Origin: Hydrogenophaga sp.
GTDB taxonomy: Bacteria > Pseudomonadota > Gammaproteobacteria > Burkholderiales > Burkholderiaceae_C
Direction: 5' to 3'
Length of the DNA stretch: 8,471 bases
Assembly (NCBI GenBank): GCA_030684755.1
Contig: JAUXXN010000312.1
Location: forward strand, 1 to 8,471
The notes under the pieces are model-generated. The model saw only the letters and a list, made by a program, of their open reading frames with translations. It was not told where the DNA came from and made no database searches. The position numbers and the translations under genes are program-made. How positions within the stretch are numbered: the first letter of the stretch is position 1; the number at the start of each line of letters is the position of its first letter. Shown in pieces: positions 1-6,317 of the stretch.

Positions 1-991
1 CCACTATGGGCTCAGCCCCACGCAAATGCGACGCAGCCAGACATCGCCCAGCGGCCGTGAAGCCGAACACGCGGGTGCCACGGTGCACCTGTCATGGCGC
101 CCGCCCTACGACGCTGTCGCCATGCTCACGTTTTTGGCCCAGCGGCAACTGCCTGGGGTGGAATGGGTGCAACCCGAAGCGCTCCGCCTGCACCGCACCG
201 TGCGGCTGGTGGTGGACGGTGAAACGCACAACGGTTGGTTGGTGGCGCAATTCGAGCCCGCTGCCAACCGGCTGGCGCTGCGGGTCAGCGACAGCCTGCA
301 CACGGTGCTGCCCAGCCTGATCTGGCGGGTGCGCGCCCTGTTGGACCTGGACGCCGACCCGCAGGCCATCAACGCGGTGCTGCACCCCCACTTTCCCACC
401 GGCGACGGCTTGCGCGTGCCGGGCGGGCTCGACGGCTTTGAGCTTGCCGTGCGCGCGGTGCTGGGCCAGCAGGTCACTGTGGCGGCGGCACGCACCCTGG
501 CCCAGCGGCTGGTGGAGCGCTGGGGTGAACCCCTTGTCACCCCGTTTGCCAGCCTGCACCGGTTGTTTCCGTCGGCCCACACCCTGGCCAGCGCCGATGC
601 CCAGGCGCTGGGCGAACTGGGCATCGTGCGCCAGCGTCAAGCCGCCATCCAGGCAATGGCCAGCGCCGTGGCCGACGGTTCGCTGGACCTGGGCGGCCAA
701 GCCGATCTGTCGTCAACGCTGCAAACCTTGCAGGCCCTGCCAGGCATAGGTCCTTGGACAGCGCAATACATTGCTCTGCGCGCCCTGCGCTGGCCCGACG
801 CCTGGCCCACAGGCGATGTGGCGCTGCACCAGGCGCTGGGCCTGAACCACCGCCTGGGCGCCGCCACCCAACGCCAGGCCAAACGCCTGGCCAGTGCCTG
901 GCAGCCGTGGCGCAGCTACGCGGTGCTGCGCGCCTGGGCCGGCACCTACCAGGCACCGGCCACCACCGATCCACTGAAAGACGCCCCATGA
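1..991 (+). CDS. alkA: Ada/AlkA-type fusion: HTH remnant + DNA-3-methyladenine glycosylase II (5' truncated by window)
   Basis: This protein excises alkylated bases such as 3-methyladenine from DNA, the first step of base excision repair. The reading frame is open from base 2 and begins with HYGLSPTQMRRSQ, which resembles the end of an AraC-type helix-turn-helix domain. The ATG at 26 is therefore internal, and the gene starts outside the window. An AlkA N-terminal domain follows (VHLSWRPPYDAVAML, from about base 77). The helix-hairpin-helix LPGIGPWTA lies at 737-763. The expected catalytic aspartate sits in PTGDVAL, at codon 815-817. In the family this layout is usually an Ada-like metal-binding/HTH front fused to AlkA, so the missing part may carry a methyl-acceptor cysteine and regulatory activity, but that cannot be seen here. 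The stop overlaps the next start (ATGA), pointing to translational coupling with the methyltransferase. Glycosylase identity is secure; the full architecture is inferred. Confidence 0.9.
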   Translation, partial: HYGLSPTQMRRSQTSPSGREAEHAGATVHLSWRPPYDAVAMLTFLAQRQLPGVEWVQPEALRLHRTVRLVVDGETHNGWLVAQFEPAANRLALRVSDSLHTVLPSLIWRVRALLDLDADPQAINAVLHPHFPTGDGLRVPGGLDGFELAVRAVLGQQVTVAAARTLAQRLVERWGEPLVTPFASLHRLFPSAHTLASADAQALGELGIVRQRQAAIQAMASAVADGSLDLGGQADLSSTLQTLQALPGIGPWTAQYIALRALRWPDAWPTGDVALHQALGLNHRLGAATQRQAKRLASAWQPWRSYAVLRAWAGTYQAPATTDPLKDAP

Positions 992-1500
992 AACACAGCC
1001 CGCACTGGGTTAAAACCACGGTGGATTCACCGCTGGGCCCCCTCTTGCTGGCCGCCAGCGCCCAAGGGCTGGCCGGTGTCTGGTTCACCAACCAGCGCCA
1101 CCTGCCGGCTGACAGCCTTGTCCAAAGCTGGCACGCCGATGCCCGCCACCCGGTGCTGCACGCCGCAGCGCAGCAGCTTGGCCGTTATTGGACTGGCGAT
1201 TTGAACGCCTTCGACCTGCCGCTGGACCTCTCTGGCGGCACGCCCTTTCAGCAGTCGGTCTGGCAGGCCCTGCTCAACATCCCCGTTGGTCAGACCCGGC
1301 GCTACGGCGAACTGGCCAGCCAGATCGGCCGCCCAGCCGCCGTGCGGGCCGTGGGCACGGCCATTGGGCGCAACCCCTTGAGCATCGTTGTGCCCTGTCA
1401 CCGGGTGGTCGGTGCTGACGGATCGCTCACCGGCTATGCTGGTGGGCTTGACCGCAAGGCCGCCCTGCTCGAACGAGAGCGAAACAGCGGTCTTTTATAG
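988..1500 (+). CDS. ogt: Methylated-DNA--[protein]-cysteine S-methyltransferase (O6-alkylguanine repair)
   Basis: This suicide enzyme moves the alkyl group from O6-alkylguanine (or O4-alkylthymine) in DNA onto its own cysteine. The 170-residue protein has the usual single-protein Ogt/AGT length. The active-site motif PCHRV is at residues 136-140, with acceptor Cys137. The DNA-binding helix-turn-helix is about residues 103-123, with Tyr106 and the 'arginine finger' Arg120 in the expected positions (RRYGELA, AAVRAVG). The C-terminal GYAGGLDRKAALLERE is the conserved segment that closes the active site. The ATG at 988 gives a full-length N-terminal domain; a longer open frame upstream from 754 lies inside the glycosylase gene and adds non-conserved sequence. 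The start overlaps the glycosylase stop by 4 bases, and only a weak purine stretch precedes it, so translation probably depends on the upstream gene. Together the two genes repair different alkylation lesions. Confidence 0.95.
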   Translation: MKHSPHWVKTTVDSPLGPLLLAASAQGLAGVWFTNQRHLPADSLVQSWHADARHPVLHAAAQQLGRYWTGDLNAFDLPLDLSGGTPFQQSVWQALLNIPVGQTRRYGELASQIGRPAAVRAVGTAIGRNPLSIVVPCHRVVGADGSLTGYAGGLDRKAALLERERNSGLL

Positions 1501-1511
1501 ACCCACTCCAC

Positions 1512-2432
1512 ATGCCACCCAGCCTGATTGCCGAATTCTTCCTGCTCGCCGCGCTCTGGGGCTCTTCATTTTTGTTCATGCGCCTGGGCGCCGCCGAACT
1601 GGGCGCCTTGCCCACCGCTGGTGTGCGGGTAGCGCTGGCGGCGCTGTTTTTGCTGCCGGTGTTTCTGGTCAAAGGCGTCTGGGCCGACTTCCGACAGCGA
1701 GCCAAACCCATCCTCTTCGTGGGCCTGCTCAACTCTGGCATTCCGTTTGCGCTGTTTGCCTTTGCAGTGATGCACATCACCACGGGCCTCACCTCCATCC
1801 TGAACGCCACCGTGCCGCTGTCGGGCGCGCTGGTGGCCTGGCTCTGGCTGAAAGACCGGCCCAGCGGCTCGCGCATGCTCGGCCTGCTGATTGGGTTTGT
1901 GGGCGTGGCGCTGTTGGTGGTGGGCAAGTCGGGTTTCAGTGCCACCGGTGTGGCGGGCGCAGGTGCCTCCGGCACCACACTGCTGGCCATGGGTGCCTGT
2001 CTGCTAGCCACGCTGTGCTACGGCTTGGCCGCCAGTTTCACCAAGCGCTACCTCACCGGCGCGCACCCGCTGGCCACCGCCACCGGCAGCCAGATCGGTG
2101 CGGCACTCGGCTTGGCTATTCCCACGCTGTGGCTCTGGCCGTCGCAGCCGGTCAGCCTGGGCGCCTGGGGTGCCTTGGCGGCGGTGGCGCTGTTGTGCAC
2201 GTCCATCGCCTACATCCTGTTTTTTCGCATCATTGCCAAAGCAGGCCCCAGCCGCGCCCTGACCGTGACCTTTCTGGTGCCGGTGTTTGCGCTGATGTAT
2301 GGCGCCCTGTTTTTGGGCGAAACCATCACGTCCTGGATGGTGCTCTGCGGTGTCGTCATCGTGTGCGGCACCGCCCTGTCCACCGGCTTGGTGCGTCTGC
2401 GCTGGCTCGAACGCAACATTCCACAAGGCTGA
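1512..2432 (+). CDS. EamA/DMT-superfamily inner-membrane transporter
   Basis: This 306-residue hydrophobic protein looks like a typical ten-helix drug/metabolite transporter with two EamA repeats, at about residues 5-135 and 150-295. Family marks include the first helix ALWGSSFLFMRLG (about 14-26), the central segment ITTGLTSILNATVPL ending in a short KDR loop, and in the second repeat the stretch RALTVTFLVPVFALMYG followed by LFLGE. DMT proteins export or import diverse metabolites, amino acids or drugs, and the substrate cannot be told from the sequence. The start at 1512 is 11 bases after the ogt stop. There is no clear Shine-Dalgarno sequence, which fits translational coupling. The next gene begins 5 bases after its stop. 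Its position between a DNA methyltransferase and an ArsC-like gene could mean export of a toxic compound, but that is only a context inference. Confidence 0.9.
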   Translation: MPPSLIAEFFLLAALWGSSFLFMRLGAAELGALPTAGVRVALAALFLLPVFLVKGVWADFRQRAKPILFVGLLNSGIPFALFAFAVMHITTGLTSILNATVPLSGALVAWLWLKDRPSGSRMLGLLIGFVGVALLVVGKSGFSATGVAGAGASGTTLLAMGACLLATLCYGLAASFTKRYLTGAHPLATATGSQIGAALGLAIPTLWLWPSQPVSLGAWGALAAVALLCTSIAYILFFRIIAKAGPSRALTVTFLVPVFALMYGALFLGETITSWMVLCGVVIVCGTALSTGLVRLRWLERNIPQG

Positions 2433-2437
2433 TCACA

Positions 2438-2827
2438 ATGACCACACCCATCACGCTGTATCACAACCCCCAATGCAGCAAATCTCGTCGGGTGCTGGCG
2501 CTGCTGCGCGATGCCGGGATAGAGCCCCGGGTGGTTGATTACCAGCAAGAGCCCTTGTCCCCGGCACAATTGACCGCCTTGCTTAGGTCCATGGGCTTGG
2601 GCGCGCGCGACCTCTTGCGCAGCCAAGAGGCGGTGTATGAGACTTTGAATTTGGGCGATCCCCAGTGGACCGAACAAGAACTGGTCTCCCACATGGTTGC
2701 GCACCCCATCTTGATGAACCGCCCCATTGTGGTGTCGCCGCTGGGGGCGTGGTTGTGCCGCCCGCCTGAGCGCGTACTGGACCTGCTGGCACCACCTCAT
2801 GGATGCAAGGCATTGGAAAATGCCTGA
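2438..2827 (+). CDS. arsC: ArsC-family protein, glutaredoxin-type arsenate reductase
   Basis: The 129-residue protein has the thioredoxin-like ArsC fold signature. The N-terminal HNPQCSKSR puts the nucleophile at Cys13. Arg61 (LLRSQEAVYE), Arg95 (LMNRPIVV) and Arg108 (CRPPERV) match the three arginines that bind the oxyanion in the E. coli plasmid enzyme. True members reduce arsenate to arsenite using glutathione and glutaredoxin in the cytoplasm. Many chromosomal homologues (YfgD/YffB-like) have no proven arsenate role. No arsR, arsB or acr3 gene is visible here, so housekeeping or stress roles are possible. The start is chosen because AAGG at 2425-2428 lies 9 bases upstream and the protein begins at the usual point. 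A longer open frame that begins at 1388 runs through the upstream genes out of frame and is not real. The C-terminus overlaps the chrA start. Confidence 0.9.
   Translation: MTTPITLYHNPQCSKSRRVLALLRDAGIEPRVVDYQQEPLSPAQLTALLRSMGLGARDLLRSQEAVYETLNLGDPQWTEQELVSHMVAHPILMNRPIVVSPLGAWLCRPPERVLDLLAPPHGCKALENA
2807..2810 (+). promoter_or_regulatory. Ribosome binding site deciding the chrA start
   Basis: AAGG lies 9 bases before the ATG at 2820, inside the 3' end of arsC. It favours that start over the in-frame ATGs at 2727 and 2799, which would add a Trp/Cys/Arg-rich stretch not typical of ChrA proteins. Confidence 0.55.
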
Positions 2828-4082
2828 CACCCCCCAACACTGGCGGCGGGTTTTGGGCGTCTTTCTGGTCTTTTTGCGCCTAGGTTGCACCTCTTTTGGC
2901 GGCCCCGTGGCGCACCTGGCCTTTTTTCGTACCGAGTTTGTGGAACGCCGCCGTTGGCTGGACGAGCACCGTTACGCCGATTTGGTGGCGCTGTGCCAGT
3001 TTCTGCCCGGTCCTGCGAGCAGCCAGGTGGGCATGGTGCTGGGCTGGCAACGTGCGGGCTGGGGCGGTTTGACCGCTGCCTGGCTGGGGTTCACGCTGCC
3101 GTCTGCGCTGCTCATGGTGGGCTTCGCCTATGGCGTCACACAGTTGGCGGCGCTGCAGACTTTGCCACTGTGGCAGGGCGCCTTGCAGGGCCTGAAAGTG
3201 GCCGCCGTGGCGGTGGTGGCCCAAGCGGTCTGGGGCATGGCCCGCAGCCTGTGTCCTGACGCGGCACGGCGCGCTTTGGCGCTGGCGGCTGCAGCGCTCG
3301 CACTGGGTGTACCGTGGTGGACTGGCGATGGCACAGCCTGGGGCCAACTGCTGGCCATGGCCGTGAGCGCGTTCGCGGGCCTTGTATGGGGTGCTGACTG
3401 GCTCAACCCAGCGACGACCGACCCGAGCGCTGAAACGGACCCAGGTTTTGGTCTACCACGCGCAGCGGGCTGGGTGGCCTTGCTTTTGCTGGTCGCCGCA
3501 CTGCTGGGTTTGCCCTTGTGGGCGGCGGGAGGCGACTCAGCACTGCTGGCCCAGGTGGACGGTTTCTTTCGCGCGGGCGCGCTGGTTTTTGGCGGTGGTC
3601 ATGTGGTTTTACCGCTGCTGCAGTCCTCGGTGGTGCCGTCTGGGGCGGTGAGCACGACCGATTTTCTGGCCGGTTATGGCGCCGCCCAAGCCATGCCGGG
3701 GCCGCTGTTTGCTTTTTCTGCCTATCTCGGCGCTGCCATGAACCCGGCGGTGCTGGGGCAGCTGGCACCTTGGCAAGGCGGCGCGCTGATGCTGCTGGCG
3801 GTGTTTGCGCCCGCCTTGCTGCTGGTGGTGGGGCTGCTGCCGTTTTGGGATACGTTGCGCCAACGCGCTGGTGTGCGCACCGCCATGGTAGGCATGAACG
3901 CGGGTGTGGTAGGTCTGCTGCTGGCTGCCTTGGTGAACCCGGTGTGGCCCAGTGCCATACACGGACTGCCCGACCTGGCGCTGGCGGTGGCCGCGCTGCT
4001 GGCCCTGCTGCGTTGGCGGCTGTCGCCCCTGTGGGTGGTGCTGGGTTGCGCTGGCGCCGGAGCCCTATGGGCCTGGATTTGA
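2820..4082 (+). CDS. chrA: Chromate transporter ChrA, two-domain (long-chain) CHR family
   Basis: ChrA proteins of this length (420 residues here) are inner-membrane transporters that export chromate from the cytoplasm. Both CHR halves are visible. The first carries FLRLGCTSFGGPVAHLAFF (about residues 18-36) and CQFLPGPASSQVG (59-71). The second carries the matching FGGGHVVLPLL (257-267) and GYGAAQAMPGPLFAFSAYLGA (285-305). The halves are separated by hydrophobic helices and a short polar linker near residues 197-212. The chosen start overlaps the arsC stop by 8 bases. No chrB, chrC or chrF regulator gene is seen, so this is a lone chrA, common in chromosomes and often weakly resistant or of unclear substrate (sulfate-like anions are an alternative). 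It converges on the araC-type gene, with only 18 bases between stop codons and no visible terminator. Confidence 0.93.
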   Translation: MPDTPQHWRRVLGVFLVFLRLGCTSFGGPVAHLAFFRTEFVERRRWLDEHRYADLVALCQFLPGPASSQVGMVLGWQRAGWGGLTAAWLGFTLPSALLMVGFAYGVTQLAALQTLPLWQGALQGLKVAAVAVVAQAVWGMARSLCPDAARRALALAAAALALGVPWWTGDGTAWGQLLAMAVSAFAGLVWGADWLNPATTDPSAETDPGFGLPRAAGWVALLLLVAALLGLPLWAAGGDSALLAQVDGFFRAGALVFGGGHVVLPLLQSSVVPSGAVSTTDFLAGYGAAQAMPGPLFAFSAYLGAAMNPAVLGQLAPWQGGALMLLAVFAPALLLVVGLLPFWDTLRQRAGVRTAMVGMNAGVVGLLLAALVNPVWPSAIHGLPDLALAVAALLALLRWRLSPLWVVLGCAGAGALWAWI

Positions 4083-4100
4083 ACCGACAAACCGAAGCAG

Positions 4101-4964
4101 TCACCCAGCATGAAAGTCCGGGGCATGCGCGCCCAGGCGGGTGGGCGGCTGGCCCATCGCGGCTTTGAACATCGCGCTGAACGCGCTGTCGCTCGCATAA
4201 CCACTGGCAGCGGCCACCCGGCTGACGGGCATGCCGCGCGCCAGCATGGGCAGCGCGTGCGCCAGCACCACCTGCTGGCGCCAGCGCTGGAAACTGGTGC
4301 CCAACTCTTCGCGGAACAGGCGCGCCAGTGTGCGCTCGCTGGCGCCACTGAAAGGTGCCCAGGCGGCCAGGGTGGCGTGTTGCGCGGGGGCCCGCATCAC
4401 CGCCTCACACAGCGCCAGCAGGCGCCGGTCGCCGTGCTGGGCACTGGGCATGGGCACGCCCAGCGGTTGGGTGGCGGCGTGGTCCATCTCGGCCAGCAGC
4501 AGCGTGTGCACGGCCTGAGCGCGGATGCTGGGCTGGCTCAAATGGGGCTGATCCATGGCCAGAATCAGTTCACGCAACAGCGGAGACACCACCAGCACGC
4601 GCGAACGCGTCCAGTGCGCCGGCACCACGCTGGCATCCACATACAGCGTGAGCAGTTGGGCGGATTCAACAATGGTCACCGCATGTTCGGCGCCGGGAGG
4701 AATCCACAACGCGCGTGAAGGTGGCACGATGGTGGTGGTTTGCGGGGTGTGGCGTTCGGTACCCACGGCACCACTGGCCTGCACAGCAACACGCAGCAAG
4801 CCACTGGCGCAGTAGGTTAGCTGGCCCCAGGGGTGGTGGTGGGGTTCCAACTGGTGATCGCTCTCCAACTGGCGCGGCCGACAGCGCACAGGTTTTGCAG
4901 CCGTTGGCTGAAAACTTTTTGTGTCACCCAGAGGAACCGCGTGATGCGGTGAACGGCGTTGCAT
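4101..4964 (-). CDS. AraC-family transcriptional regulator with N-terminal cupin
   Basis: The 287-residue protein has an N-terminal cupin-like sensor domain (about residues 35-110, with the histidine-rich EPHHHPWGQLTYCASG and PPSRALWIPPGAEH). Two helix-turn-helix motifs of the AraC DNA-binding domain lie at about 198-218 (TLAAWAPFSGASERTLARLF) and 246-268 (PVSRVAAASGYASDSAFSAMF). Regulators with this cupin type usually sense a small molecule and often control a divergent transporter gene. The start at 4964 is chosen because GGAG lies 9 bases upstream; an in-frame ATG at 4994 would add ten residues outside the conserved region and lacks such a site. It is divergent from the MFS/thiamine-enzyme operon, with 105 bases between, so that operon is the likeliest target, along with its own gene. 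The ligand is unknown. Confidence 0.93.
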   Translation of the reverse strand: MQRRSPHHAVPLGDTKSFQPTAAKPVRCRPRQLESDHQLEPHHHPWGQLTYCASGLLRVAVQASGAVGTERHTPQTTTIVPPSRALWIPPGAEHAVTIVESAQLLTLYVDASVVPAHWTRSRVLVVSPLLRELILAMDQPHLSQPSIRAQAVHTLLLAEMDHAATQPLGVPMPSAQHGDRRLLALCEAVMRAPAQHATLAAWAPFSGASERTLARLFREELGTSFQRWRQQVVLAHALPMLARGMPVSRVAAASGYASDSAFSAMFKAAMGQPPTRLGAHAPDFHAG

Positions 4965-4973
4965 GTTTGATAT

Positions 4974-4977
4974 CTCC
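4974..4977 (-). promoter_or_regulatory. Ribosome binding site of the AraC-type regulator
   Basis: On the minus strand TTTGGAG precedes the ATG at 4964, with GGAG 9 bases upstream. This fixes the start at 4964 rather than at 4994. Confidence 0.7.
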
Positions 4978-5011
4978 AAAACACACCCAAACATCGGCTT
5001 GGCTGAAATTC

Positions 5012-5024
5012 GACAATACTTGTC
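5012..5024. repeat. Perfect 13-bp palindrome, candidate operator
   Basis: GACAA-TAC-TTGTC is a perfect inverted repeat with 5-base arms around 3 bases. It lies near the middle of the divergent gap, a typical place for a regulator site. No binding data can be inferred from the sequence alone. Confidence 0.45.
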
Positions 5025-5039
5025 TTTTTAGCGCATTTA

Positions 5040-5052
5040 GGCACGCTGTGCC
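5040..5052. repeat. Second 13-bp palindrome, candidate operator
   Basis: GGCAC-GCT-GTGCC is a perfect inverted repeat with the same 5-3-5 geometry as the one at 5012-5024. Their centres are 28 bases apart. The arms share the pattern G-purine-C-A-(A/C). It lies 17 bases before the MFS start, where a bound protein would affect transcription start. Confidence 0.4.
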
Positions 5053-5069
5053 ACCCGTAACATGCCCGC

Positions 5070-6299
5070 ATGACCACCGCCACCCTGAGCGCCGCTGCGC
5101 CCGTCAACCCAGTTCCTTTACAGCAAGATGCCGCCATCATCGGTCTGGTGGGCCTGGCCCACGGCACCTCGCACTTTTCTCACCTGCTGCTGGCGCCGCT
5201 ATTCCCGGTGTTCATGCGCGACTTCGGACTGAGTTTTTCTGATGTGGGTCTGCTCATGAGCATTTTTTTCGTGGTCTCGGGCTCGGGCCAGGCCATGGCG
5301 GGGTTTGTGGTAGACCGCATCGGCGCGCGGCCGGTACTATTTGCCGCTGTCGGCCTTTTTCTGTTGGCTGCGTTGGCAGCTTCGCAAGCCACGGGCTATG
5401 GCGGTCTGGTGCTGGTGGCGCTGCTCGCGGGCCTGGGCAACGCACCGTTTCACCCCGCCGACTTCACCATTCTGAACCAGCGTGTGTCGGCGCCGCGCTT
5501 GGGTCACGCTTTCAGCGTACATGGACTCACCGGCAACTTGGGCTGGGCACTGGCGCCGGTGTTTCTGGTCGGCATCACCGCGCTGGCCGACTGGCGTGTG
5601 GCCTATTACGCCGCCGCGCTGCTGTATGCGGGCGTGCTGGGTCTGCTGTTTTGGCAGCGCGACAAGCTGCGCACCGAGGTGGCGGTGCGCCATGCCGATG
5701 CGCCCAAAGGCGCTGAGCTGGCTTACCTGAAACTGCCGGTGGTGTGGTGGTGTTTTGCGTTTTTCCTGCTCTCCACCATGACACTGGCGGTGGTGCAAAG
5801 CTATGCACCGTCTATCCTCCAAGCCATGCACGGTGTGAGCATGGAGGCCGCCACCCTCACCATCAGCGCCTACATGCTGTGCGGTGCCGTGGGCATGTTG
5901 GTCGGTGGGTTTGTGGCCGCTTATGGGCAGAGCCTGCGCTGGTCCAGCGACCGGGTGGTGGCTGTCACCATGACCGCTGGTGCGCTCTTGCTGCTGTTGT
6001 GCGCCAGCGGTTGGCTGGGCGCTGTGGGCACCATGATGGCGCTGGCGGCCACCGGTTTTGCGGTGGGCGTGGGTGGGCCTAGCCGCGACATGATGATCAA
6101 AAAAGCCACGCCCAAGGGCGCTACCGGCCGGGTGTATGGCACCGTGTATTCGGGGCTGGATGTGGGTTTTGCCATTTCGCCGCTGGTGTTTGGTGGCTTC
6201 ATGGACCGGGGCTGGTACGGGCTCACCCTGGCCGGGGCCGCAGTGGTACTAGCCATTTCGGTGGTGGCAGCGGTGGGTGTCGGGCGACGCACGTCTTGA
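5070..6299 (+). CDS. Major facilitator superfamily transporter
   Basis: This 409-residue protein looks like a 12-helix MFS carrier in the inner membrane. The family loop between helices 2 and 3 is clear (GFVVDRIGARPVLF, about residues 78-91). The first helix carries LAHGTSHFSHLLLAPLFP (residues 29-46). Other conserved segments are FHPADFTILNQRV (127-139), with AFSVHGLTGNLGWALAP after it, and PSRDMMIKKATPKGATGRVYG (337-357) before the eleventh helix. The first part resembles the fosmidomycin-resistance (Fsr)-like branch, but the substrate cannot be assigned and either import or export is possible. The start at 5070 follows an in-frame stop at 5058; no good Shine-Dalgarno sequence is seen. The gene is divergent from an AraC-type regulator and is followed after 18 bases by a thiamine-diphosphate enzyme, so the transporter may carry that enzyme's substrate or product. 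Confidence 0.93.
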   Translation: MTTATLSAAAPVNPVPLQQDAAIIGLVGLAHGTSHFSHLLLAPLFPVFMRDFGLSFSDVGLLMSIFFVVSGSGQAMAGFVVDRIGARPVLFAAVGLFLLAALAASQATGYGGLVLVALLAGLGNAPFHPADFTILNQRVSAPRLGHAFSVHGLTGNLGWALAPVFLVGITALADWRVAYYAAALLYAGVLGLLFWQRDKLRTEVAVRHADAPKGAELAYLKLPVVWWCFAFFLLSTMTLAVVQSYAPSILQAMHGVSMEAATLTISAYMLCGAVGMLVGGFVAAYGQSLRWSSDRVVAVTMTAGALLLLLCASGWLGAVGTMMALAATGFAVGVGGPSRDMMIKKATPKGATGRVYGTVYSGLDVGFAISPLVFGGFMDRGWYGLTLAGAAVVLAISVVAAVGVGRRTS

Positions 6300-6317
6300 T
6301 ACCCGTGCCGCTGCACA

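Larger units (their letters stand above)
4965..5069. promoter_or_regulatory. Divergent control region between the AraC-type regulator and the MFS operon
   Basis: This 105-base gap must hold the promoters of both the regulator and the transporter operon. It is more AT-rich than the flanking genes. I see no convincing -35/-10 pair in either direction, which fits activator-dependent promoters but does not prove them. It contains two 13-base palindromes (5012-5024 and 5040-5052) and a near-tandem repeat (5027-5043), listed separately. In the MFS frame a TAA at 5058-5060 closes the frame, so the transporter cannot start earlier than 5070. Confidence 0.6.

Noticed and set aside
1388..2437. Long plus-strand open frame upstream of and in frame with arsC, giving a 479-residue protein
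   Set aside because: Before 2438 it is Arg/His/Gly-rich and lies out of frame over the clear DMT gene and the end of ogt; only the ArsC part is a recognisable protein.
3403..4104. Minus-strand 233-residue open frame opposite chrA
   Set aside because: Pro/Arg/Ala-rich low-complexity translation opposite a conserved gene, typical of GC-rich shadow frames, with no recognisable domain.
5062..5073. ATG at 5062 as the start of the MFS gene or of a leader peptide
   Set aside because: It is out of frame with the transporter and reads only three codons before a stop that overlaps the real start; nothing suggests a functional leader.
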